Below, in pieces: positions 41,975 through 49,096 of a DNA stretch of 64,000 bases. The notes beneath the pieces are model-generated. The model made no database searches. It was not told where the DNA came from and saw only the letters and a program-made list of their open reading frames with translations. Both the position numbers and the translations under genes were made by a program. Source of the stretch: Streptomyces sp. DT2A-34 (GTDB lineage Bacteria; Actinomycetota; Actinomycetes; Streptomycetales; Streptomycetaceae). The DNA lies in the NCBI RefSeq assembly GCF_030499515.1, contig NZ_JASTWJ010000001.1, positions 3,452,001 through 3,516,000 of the forward strand, given 5' to 3'. Each line of letters opens with the position of its first letter. The stretch's first letter is position 1.

Positions 41975-43666
41975 ATGCCTCTTGTCATGTCCATACGCAG
42001 CAGATTCCGGGTGGCCGCGGTCACCGCCGCCCTCGCCCTCACCTTCCTCCCCGCGGGCCACGCCTCGGCCGCGGACGTCAACAACGCCAAGAACGCCGGC
42101 TTCGAGTCCGGCCTGAGCGACTGGACCTGTTCCGCGAACAGCGGCACGACCGTCTCCGCACCGGTGCACGGCGGCTCGACCGCGCTGAAGGCCACACCGG
42201 CCGGGCAGGACAACGCCCGCTGCACCCAGGCAGTGGCGGTGCAGCCCAACTCGACGTACACGCTGAGCGCGTGGGCACAGGGCGGCTACACCTACCTGGG
42301 CGTGACGGGCACCGGCACGACCGACGTCTCGACCTGGACGCCGGACACGACGACCTGGAAGCAGCTGTCGACCACCTTCACCACCGGCGCCTCGACGACC
42401 TCGGTGACGGTGTACACGCACGGCTGGTACGGACAGGCGGCCTACCACGCGGACGACGTGTCGGTGTACGGCCCCGCCGGAGGCGGCGGCACCGACCCCT
42501 CCCCCACGATCCCGGGAGCCCCGAGCGGCCTCACCGTGTCGCGTACGACCTCCTCGTCGGTCTCCCTGGCCTGGAACACCGTCCCGGGCGCGACCGGCTA
42601 CCACGTCCACCGCAACGGCACGAAGGTGACCGCGGTGACCGGCACCTCGGCGACCGTGACCGGGCTCGCGGCCTCGACGTCGTACTCCTTCCAGGTCACG
42701 GCGGCCAACGCGACCGGTGAGTCGCCGAAGTCGGCGGCGGTGACGGCGACGACGAACACGCCGACCGGCCCCGGCCCCGCTCTCCCCAAGCACGCGGTGA
42801 CCGGCTACTGGCAGAACTTCGACAACGGGGCGACGGTCCAGAAGCTCGCCGACGTCCAGTCCCAGTACGACGTCATCGCCGTCGCCTTCGCGGACGCGAC
42901 CTCGACGCCGGGCGCGGTGACCTTCAACCTGGACTCGGCCGGGCTTGGCGGCTACACGGTCGACCAGTTCAAGGCGGACATCAGGGCGAAGCAGGCCGCC
43001 GGGAAGAAGGTCATCGTCTCGGTCGGCGGCGAGCGCGGCACGGTGGCGGTGAACGACGCGGCGTCGGCGGCGAACTTCGCGAACTCGGTGTACTCCCTGA
43101 TGCAGACGTACAGCTTCGACGGCGTCGACATCGACCTGGAGAACGGCCTCAACGCGACCTACATGACACAGGCGCTGCGCTCGCTCTCGGCGAAGGCGGG
43201 CTCGTCGCTGATCATCACGATGGCGCCGCAGACCCTCGACATGCAGTCGACGTCGAACTCGTACTTCCAGACCGCGCTGAACATCAAGGACATCCTCACG
43301 GTCGTCAACATGCAGTACTACAACAGCGGTTCGATGCTGGGCTGCGACGGCAAGGTCCACAGCCAGGGCTCGGTGGACTTCCTGACCGCCCTGGCCTGCA
43401 TCCAGCTGGAGGGCGGCCTGGCCCCGTCCCAGGTGGGGCTGGGGCTGCCGGCCTCCACGCGGGGCGCGGGCAGCGGGTACGTGTCACCGTCGATCGTGAA
43501 CAACGCCCTGGACTGCCTGACGAAAGGCACGAACTGCGGCTCGTTCAAGCCCTCGCGGACCTATCCCGACCTGCGGGGCGCGATGACCTGGTCGACGAAC
43601 TGGGACGCGACGGCGGGCAACGCCTGGTCCAGCGCCGTCGGACCGCATGTGCACGGGCTGCCGTAG
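41975..43666 (+). CDS. Secreted GH18 chitinase with carbohydrate-binding and fibronectin III modules
   Basis: 563 residues, start ATG 41975 or 41987. Signal peptide (RVAAVTAALALTFLPAGHAS A-ADV), a CBM-like beta module (about 30-160, NAGFESGLSDWTC...), Gly-rich linker, FnIII domain (SGLTVSRTTSSSVSLAWNTV...), and a GH18 barrel with catalytic YSFDGVDIDLENG (DxxDxDxE). It hydrolyses chitin outside the cell. A DasR-like site overlaps its leader. Confidence 0.93.
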   Translation: MPLVMSIRSRFRVAAVTAALALTFLPAGHASAADVNNAKNAGFESGLSDWTCSANSGTTVSAPVHGGSTALKATPAGQDNARCTQAVAVQPNSTYTLSAWAQGGYTYLGVTGTGTTDVSTWTPDTTTWKQLSTTFTTGASTTSVTVYTHGWYGQAAYHADDVSVYGPAGGGGTDPSPTIPGAPSGLTVSRTTSSSVSLAWNTVPGATGYHVHRNGTKVTAVTGTSATVTGLAASTSYSFQVTAANATGESPKSAAVTATTNTPTGPGPALPKHAVTGYWQNFDNGATVQKLADVQSQYDVIAVAFADATSTPGAVTFNLDSAGLGGYTVDQFKADIRAKQAAGKKVIVSVGGERGTVAVNDAASAANFANSVYSLMQTYSFDGVDIDLENGLNATYMTQALRSLSAKAGSSLIITMAPQTLDMQSTSNSYFQTALNIKDILTVVNMQYYNSGSMLGCDGKVHSQGSVDFLTALACIQLEGGLAPSQVGLGLPASTRGAGSGYVSPSIVNNALDCLTKGTNCGSFKPSRTYPDLRGAMTWSTNWDATAGNAWSSAVGPHVHGLP

Positions 43667-43672
43667 GAGCCC

Positions 43673-44104
43673 TCACCCCGTGGGCCGGTAGTGGCCGAGC
43701 ACCCAGGCCAGCTGCGGGAACCACTCCTGCAGCCGCGTCCGGGGCTTGGCCTCCACCACGCACTCGTAGAACCTGCCGTCCACGTGGATCACGGCGACCA
43801 TCAGGGCCTTGCCGTCGGGGCTCGCCTTGTAGTGGACGCTGCGGACCTCGGGCCAGTAGAACTCGATCGTGAGACCGGCCATCTCGAAGGCGACGCCGGA
43901 CGCGTCGATCACGACCGCGTTGCGCTTGTCGATCGCCAGGAACTCCGGGCCGGCCGGAGCCGACGGTTGGGGCGGGACCGGGGAGAAGGGAGGCTGTGCG
44001 GGCGCACAGGAAGGCTGGCCAGGTGCGTACGGGGGCTGTGCGGGCGCGAACTGCGGTGGGGGCGGGCCGAAGCCGGGGCCGGGTGGGGGTGGCTGCTCGA
44101 TCAT
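43673..44104 (-). CDS. Proline-rich protein with PH-like domain
   Basis: 143 residues from ATG 44104. The N-terminus is a Pro/Gln/Ala-rich tail (PPPPGPGFGPPPPQFAPAQP...), then a small beta domain with VVIDASGVAFEMAGLTIEFY and YECVVEAKPRTRLQEWFPQL. The domain is clearly related to the C-terminus of the protein at 53524-54087 (GVRLSLDDQECEFRWDEIGA...). Convergent with the chitinase gene. Function unknown. Confidence 0.7.
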   Translation of the reverse strand: MIEQPPPPGPGFGPPPPQFAPAQPPYAPGQPSCAPAQPPFSPVPPQPSAPAGPEFLAIDKRNAVVIDASGVAFEMAGLTIEFYWPEVRSVHYKASPDGKALMVAVIHVDGRFYECVVEAKPRTRLQEWFPQLAWVLGHYRPTG

Positions 44105-44243
44105 CCGTGGGGTCCTCGGTCCTCGTACTCGCTGGGTACTCGCTGGAACTGATTCGTGCTGCGGTGAAACATTCTCCCAGCCCCGCCGCATCAGTGAGGT
44201 GAGGACCTCATCGGCAGCCGGCGCACAGCAACAGGGGGAACGC

Positions 44244-44759
44244 ATGAGACAGGCCCGCGCGGACGAGTACGCGGAGTTCGCGGCGGCCAGGGCCGGGCAT
44301 CTGTACCGGTCGGCCTGTCTGCTGACCGCCGGGGACACCCACCTCGCCGAGGACCTCGTCCAGGAGGCCCTCGGCCGGATCTACGTCCGCTGGGGCCGGG
44401 TCTCCGGGGTGGACAACCCCGCCGGGTACGCGCAGACCGTCCTCACCCGCGCCTTCCTCACCCATCAGCGGCGACGCAGCAGCACCGAGCGGGCCACGGA
44501 CGCGATTCCCGACCGGGCGGCGGCCGACGGCGGACACGGGGATGTGTCGCTGCGGCTGACCCTGCTCCAGGCACTCGCCCGGCTGCCCGCCAAGGACCGG
44601 GCCGTGGTCGTCCTGCGGTACTGGGAGGACCGGTCCGTCGAGGAGACCGCCGACGCGCTGAACGCCAGTTCCGCCGCGGTGCGGACACGGTGCACCCGGG
44701 CGCTCGGACGGCTGCGCGAGCTGCTGGGCGAGGACCTCGGCGAGTACGCGGCTTCCTGA
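44244..44759 (+). CDS. SigE-family RNA polymerase sigma factor
   Basis: 171 residues. Region 2 (YRSACLLTAGDTHLAEDLVQ, EALGRIYVRWGRV) and region 4 (LARLPAKDRAVVVLRYWEDR, SVEETADALNASSAAVRTRC). ATG 44244 with AGGGGGA. Short ECF sigma factors of the Streptomyces SigE (actinobacterial ECF/SigM-like) group. The membrane protein that follows may be its partner. Confidence 0.85.
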   Translation: MRQARADEYAEFAAARAGHLYRSACLLTAGDTHLAEDLVQEALGRIYVRWGRVSGVDNPAGYAQTVLTRAFLTHQRRRSSTERATDAIPDRAAADGGHGDVSLRLTLLQALARLPAKDRAVVVLRYWEDRSVEETADALNASSAAVRTRCTRALGRLRELLGEDLGEYAAS

Positions 44760-44837
44760 CCCACGCGCCCTCCCCCACGACCTCCCGGTTCCTCCTACGA
44801 CCTCCCCGACCCACTCCCGAGAAACGGTGGTTTTGCC

Positions 44838-46106
44838 ATGCCTGTGGAACACGACGAGGACCGCTTCGAGGGGCGGCTCAGTCACGCCCTGCACGACGCC
44901 GGTGAGCGCTTCGACGCCGACCGGACCGCGCTGGTCGCCGCCGGACGGGCGCGGGGGCGGCGGCTGCGGCTGCGGCGGCGGGCCGCGGTGGTGGGCGGCG
45001 CGGCCGGGATCGCGGCGGTCGCGGTGGGCGGGGCGCTGCTGGTGCCCTGGGGCGGTTCGCCTGCCCCGCTGCCGTCCAGTTCCAGCGTGGCCGAGCAGCC
45101 GTCCGGCACACCGACGCCGTCGGTCGCTCCCGTGACGGGCCGCGAACTCATCGAGACGCTCGAAGAACTGCTCCCCGACGGCAAGGTCAGCGAACAGGAG
45201 TCACGGGGTGCCGAGGCGCCACTGCGGTCGCCGTACGCACGCCTCGTGTACGACGACGGCAAGGGCCCCGGGGCCATCGGCGTCAGCCTGGACCGGGTCG
45301 AGCCGGGCAGCGAGCAGGCCCAACAGACGGCCGACTGCCCGGACAAGGCGCTGATCCCGCACGACAGTTGCGTCTCCACCCGGCTGCCCGACGGCTCCCT
45401 GCTCAAGCTGTTCCAGGGGTACGAGTATCCCGACCGGCGCGTCGACACCAAGTGGTGGTCGGCCGACCTGATCACCCCGACGGGACAGCACGTCTCGGTC
45501 AGCGAGTGGAACGCCGCCGCCGAGAAGGACGCGCCGATCAGCAGAAGCGAACCACCCCTGTCCACCACTCAGTTGAAGGAGCTGGTGACGGCCCAGGTGT
45601 GGCGCGGGTACGTCGACTCCATTCCCGAGGACCCCAAGAGGCCGAAGCCGTCGGCCGCGCCGAGCACCGCCGTCGAACCGAGCGTGGACTCGGTCCTGGC
45701 CACGCTCGTCCCGCTCCTCCCCAAGGGCGTCGAGGTCGTCGAGAAGGGCAACGACTACACGTACCTCGTCCTCGACGACGGCAAGGGCAGGAGCTACGTC
45801 CAGATCGACGTCCAGCACGGCATGGGGGACAAGGAGACCGTCGACCAGCTCTTCGGCGACGACGCCGAGACGCTGCCCGACGGCACGAAGGTCGCCTCTC
45901 GGCAGAGCGGCGGCGACAAGGGCGTCGACGGCGCCGTGATGTGGACCGTCGACACCCTCCGCGCGGGTACGGACGGCTTCCGGGTCGTCATCAGTGCCTT
46001 CAACTCCGGCACCCAGCACGACGCCCCGTCCCGCGAGACCCCCGCCCTGACCATGAAGCAGCTCCGGGAGATCGCCCTCAGCCCGCAGTGGGACCAGTAC
46101 CGCTAG
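44838..46106 (+). CDS. Membrane-anchored hypothetical protein, possible partner of the sigma factor
   Basis: 422 residues. Cytoplasmic N-terminus with Arg-rich segment, one transmembrane helix (AAVVGGAAGIAAVAVGGALL), then a Ser/Pro linker and an extracytoplasmic region built of two similar halves (TLEELLPDGKVSEQESRG... and LATLVPLLPKGVEVVEKGND...). Topology fits an anti-sigma or lipoprotein-like sensor but no anti-sigma domain is recognisable. 78 bp after the sigma gene. Confidence 0.6.
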   Translation: MPVEHDEDRFEGRLSHALHDAGERFDADRTALVAAGRARGRRLRLRRRAAVVGGAAGIAAVAVGGALLVPWGGSPAPLPSSSSVAEQPSGTPTPSVAPVTGRELIETLEELLPDGKVSEQESRGAEAPLRSPYARLVYDDGKGPGAIGVSLDRVEPGSEQAQQTADCPDKALIPHDSCVSTRLPDGSLLKLFQGYEYPDRRVDTKWWSADLITPTGQHVSVSEWNAAAEKDAPISRSEPPLSTTQLKELVTAQVWRGYVDSIPEDPKRPKPSAAPSTAVEPSVDSVLATLVPLLPKGVEVVEKGNDYTYLVLDDGKGRSYVQIDVQHGMGDKETVDQLFGDDAETLPDGTKVASRQSGGDKGVDGAVMWTVDTLRAGTDGFRVVISAFNSGTQHDAPSRETPALTMKQLREIALSPQWDQYR

Positions 46107-46110
46107 GCCG

Positions 46111-47439
46111 TCAGAAGAACTCCGACCACGGCTGGTCCCAGATCTGCTTCACGCACAGCACCAGGAACAGCAGGCCGGCGATCGCCAGCATGGCGTTGCT
46201 CAGCGGGCCGTTGCGCCACTGGCTCGGGGTGCGGGAGGAGTTGAGGAGCCAGATCAGGGTGCCGGCGAGGAAGGGCAGGAAGGCCGCGCCCAGGACGCCG
46301 TAGATGATGATCAGGCGGAAGGGCTGGCCCTGGAAGAGCAGGACCATGGGCGGGAAGGTCAGCCAGAGCAGGTAGGCGCGGAAGGGCCAGGAGCGCTCCC
46401 GCTCTCCCGAGGCGACCTTCTCGCCCTTCAGCTCCTCCCGCCCCCGGTAGCGGGTCACGAAGTCCGCGAACATCAGGCTCACACCGTGCCAGACGCCGAT
46501 GAGGGAGGTGAAGGAGGTGGCGAAGAAGCCGATCAGGAAGAACTTGGCCGTCGCCGTGCCGTATTCGTCCTCCAGGATGTCGCCGAGCTGGATCAGGCCC
46601 TTGTCGCCGCCGGCGATGGCGATGTTCGCGGAGTGCAGCAGCTCGGCGCCGACGAAGAGCATCGCGACGACGAAGATGCCGGTCGTGGCGTACGCGACGC
46701 GGTTGTCGAGCCGCATGACCTTCATCCAGCCGGTGTTCGTCCAGCCCTTGGCGTTGACCCAATAGCCGTACGCGGCAAGGGTGATGGTGCCGCCGACGCC
46801 GCCGATCAGGCCGAGGGTGTTGAGGATCGAGTCCTTCTCGTCGGGCAGGACGGGCAGCAGGCCCGCGAAGGCGTCCCCGAGGTTGGGCGTGACGCGGATC
46901 GCCAGGTACACCGTGACCACGAACATGACGCCCACCAGGACCGTCATGACCTTCTCGAAGACGGCGTACTTGTTGAACCAGACGAAGACCAGGCCGACCA
47001 GGCCGCAGGCGATGGCCCACCACTCCAGGTCCATCACGTCCGGGAACAGCGCCTGGAGCGGCAGCGCGCTCGACGACATCGCCGCCGCGCCGTAGACGAA
47101 GCCCCAGATCACGGTGTAGACGGCGAAGAACCAGGTGGTCCAGCGGCCGAGGCTCGCCCAGCCGTCGAAGAGGGTGCGGCCGGTGGACAGGTGCCAGCGG
47201 CCCGCCGCCTCGGCCAGCGAGATCTTGACCAGGCAGCCGATGATCGCCGCCCAGAGGAGGGTGTAGCCGAAGTTGCTGCCCGCGATGAGGGTGGCGACGA
47301 GGTCGCCGGCGCCGACGCCGGTCGCGGCGACGACGATGCCGGGGCCGATGTACCGCCAACTGGACTTACGGGGCCGGGAGTCCGCCTCACCGGCCTGGGA
47401 CGACTCTGTGTTTCCCGTGGTTTCCGCCATGGTGGTCAA
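46111..47439 (-). CDS. Nramp-family transporter with an atypical first motif
   Basis: 442 residues, about 11 helices. The first helix reads YIGPGIVVAATGVGAGDLVA where canonical Mn/Fe transporters have the metal-binding DPGN; here it is GAGD. The remaining pattern (LLWAAIIGCLVKISLAEAAG; WHLSTGRTLFDGW) fits the wider Nramp family. Substrate therefore uncertain. Convergent with the preceding gene (4-bp gap). Confidence 0.75.
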   Translation of the reverse strand: MTTMAETTGNTESSQAGEADSRPRKSSWRYIGPGIVVAATGVGAGDLVATLIAGSNFGYTLLWAAIIGCLVKISLAEAAGRWHLSTGRTLFDGWASLGRWTTWFFAVYTVIWGFVYGAAAMSSSALPLQALFPDVMDLEWWAIACGLVGLVFVWFNKYAVFEKVMTVLVGVMFVVTVYLAIRVTPNLGDAFAGLLPVLPDEKDSILNTLGLIGGVGGTITLAAYGYWVNAKGWTNTGWMKVMRLDNRVAYATTGIFVVAMLFVGAELLHSANIAIAGGDKGLIQLGDILEDEYGTATAKFFLIGFFATSFTSLIGVWHGVSLMFADFVTRYRGREELKGEKVASGERERSWPFRAYLLWLTFPPMVLLFQGQPFRLIIIYGVLGAAFLPFLAGTLIWLLNSSRTPSQWRNGPLSNAMLAIAGLLFLVLCVKQIWDQPWSEFF

Positions 47440-47517
47440 GAAAGCTCAAAGGAGCCGGTCGGACAAGAGGGCGTGCGCGATCTCCACCCGATGTGCTCAT
47501 GGGTGTTCGGGCGGGCG

Positions 47518-48057
47518 CTACGGCTGTCGCCGACCACAGCCGTCGGCCCCACACGTCGCGAGCTCGAACCACACCGTCTTGCCCGACCCGTCCTGATGGC
47601 AGCCCCAGCGCCGGGCGAGCGCGTCCACCAGGAACATCCCCCGGCCGCTCTCCGAGGCGCCGGCTTCCAGCACCATCGGTACGCGCCGGCCGCCGTCCCG
47701 GACCTCGCAGCGCAGGATCCCGTGCGCGGCGAACAGGGTGAGCCCGAAGCGGCTCGCGGAGTGCAGCAGGGCGTTGGTGGCCAGCTCGCTCACCAGCAGC
47801 TCGGCCACGTCCACCAGGTCGTCCAGGTCCGCGAGCCCCCATCCCTCCAACTGGCGGCGGACCTCCGCGCGGGCCTCGCGGACCGCGGAGGGACGGGGGT
47901 CGTAGTCGACGCTCAGATGGCCGGCCCCCATGGGCGGTTGGGGATACGAACCGTACTGAGGACCAGGATCCGGGAAGCGCGCCCCGTCGAGGTACAGCAT
48001 GGGTACAGGGTGGCGCGCACGGGGGTACGGCGCACGGGGAGGAATACCTGATTCCAT
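47518..48057 (-). CDS. Anti-sigma-type ATP-binding (HATPase_c, RsbW-like) protein
   Basis: 179 residues from ATG 48057, or 160 from ATG 48000. HATPase_c core with VAELLVSELATNALLHSASRF (N box) and ASESGRGMFLVDALARRWGC (G1/G2 box). One of many Streptomyces RsbW-like kinases without clear targets. Genes upstream are a MEDS sensor and a regulator on the same strand; a 12-bp repeat precedes the start. Confidence 0.8.
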   Translation of the reverse strand: MESGIPPRAPYPRARHPVPMLYLDGARFPDPGPQYGSYPQPPMGAGHLSVDYDPRPSAVREARAEVRRQLEGWGLADLDDLVDVAELLVSELATNALLHSASRFGLTLFAAHGILRCEVRDGGRRVPMVLEAGASESGRGMFLVDALARRWGCHQDGSGKTVWFELATCGADGCGRRQP

Positions 48058-48058
48058 A

Positions 48059-48106
48059 CCTGCGCCGATACCTGCGCCGATCCCTGCGCCGATCCCTGCG
48101 CCATCC
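48059..48106 (+). repeat. Four 12-bp tandem repeats upstream of the RsbW-like gene
   Basis: CCTGCGCCGATA, CCTGCGCCGATC twice, and CCTGCGCCATCC, directly before the start at 48057. On the gene's strand they would read Gly-Ala-Gly-Ile, but no start codon precedes them in frame. Confidence 0.7.
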
Positions 48107-48135
48107 CCGGCATCGATCCCTGCACCGGGACTCCG

Positions 48136-49050
48136 CTACCCGTACTGCAGCCGTACGCTCGCCCCGTCCCGGTCGTCCCGGACGTCGACGTACGCGCACA
48201 CCTGCCGGGCGAACCACAGCCCCTGCCCCGGTTCCAGTTCCGCGCTCGGCGGCGGTACGAAGCCCGCCAACGGGTCGTCGACGCGGCGCGCGGTACGCAG
48301 TTCACAGACGCAGGCCGGAGCCTCCCCCCACAGCACGGCGCCGTCGACCGGGCCGAGGGCGGCGGCCGCCTCGGTGACGGCCGTGGCGAACAACTCCACG
48401 TCCGCGGCGGACAGCCCTCGCGCGCTCGCCCAGCCGCGTACGGCGTCGCCGGTGAGGGCCGGGCCGGTCAGGCGCTCGGCGTCGACGGCGGGCGGTGGCA
48501 GCGGTACGGCGTCCAGTTCGGCGGCGAGCCGTACGGGGTCCTCGTACACCCCGGTGCCGGGGTGGGCGCGGCGGGCGGCGGCGACGATCGCGGAGCCCGC
48601 GACGCGGGCGTCGTAGGCGCACAGGGCCGTCGTCGCGAGCGGGGCGAAGAGAAGGTTGGCGAGGGCCTCGTAGCGGATCCACTCGGCGGTCTCGCGCGGT
48701 GAACGGCCCGCCCGGCCGCCCCAGACGGGTTCCATGAGCAGATGCATACGGCCGCCCGGGCCGGCGTGCGCGGCGAGGTGACCGGCGCCCTGGGCGACCG
48801 CGTTGGCGGCGGAGCCGGTGTACCACTCGGTGTGCGGGACGAGGCCGACGCTCTTGGCGTCGGTGCCGAGGGCGTCGCGCAGGAGGTCCAGGTTGCCGGG
48901 GGCGGCGATGGCCACGGGCGGGGGTTCGCCGGGGGCGGCGAGGGCTTCGGTGAGGAAGGGCAGGGCGGCGGCGAGGAACTCGTCGTCGGACTCGAAGACG
49001 GTCATGCGGTGGTCGAATCCGGGCTGGTCCGGGGCGGGTCGAGTGGTCAC
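48136..49050 (-). CDS. MEDS-domain sensor with HATPase-like C-terminus
   Basis: 304 residues from GTG 49050 (GGGAG upstream). The N-terminus FDHRMTVFESDDEFLAAALP...FLTEALAAPGEPPPVAIAAP is the MEDS (DcmR sensory) pattern, then a C-terminal domain ADVELFATAVTEAAAALGPV...PGQGLWFARQVCAYVDVRDD resembling an HATPase-like fold with weak motifs. In Streptomyces such proteins sit near anti-sigma kinases and probably feed a partner-switching system. Confidence 0.75.
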   Translation of the reverse strand: MTTRPAPDQPGFDHRMTVFESDDEFLAAALPFLTEALAAPGEPPPVAIAAPGNLDLLRDALGTDAKSVGLVPHTEWYTGSAANAVAQGAGHLAAHAGPGGRMHLLMEPVWGGRAGRSPRETAEWIRYEALANLLFAPLATTALCAYDARVAGSAIVAAARRAHPGTGVYEDPVRLAAELDAVPLPPPAVDAERLTGPALTGDAVRGWASARGLSAADVELFATAVTEAAAALGPVDGAVLWGEAPACVCELRTARRVDDPLAGFVPPPSAELEPGQGLWFARQVCAYVDVRDDRDGASVRLQYG

Positions 49051-49096
49051 GGTCCGGGCTCCCTCTGGGGTGCGTTGGTTCCGATGGTTGGGAGTC

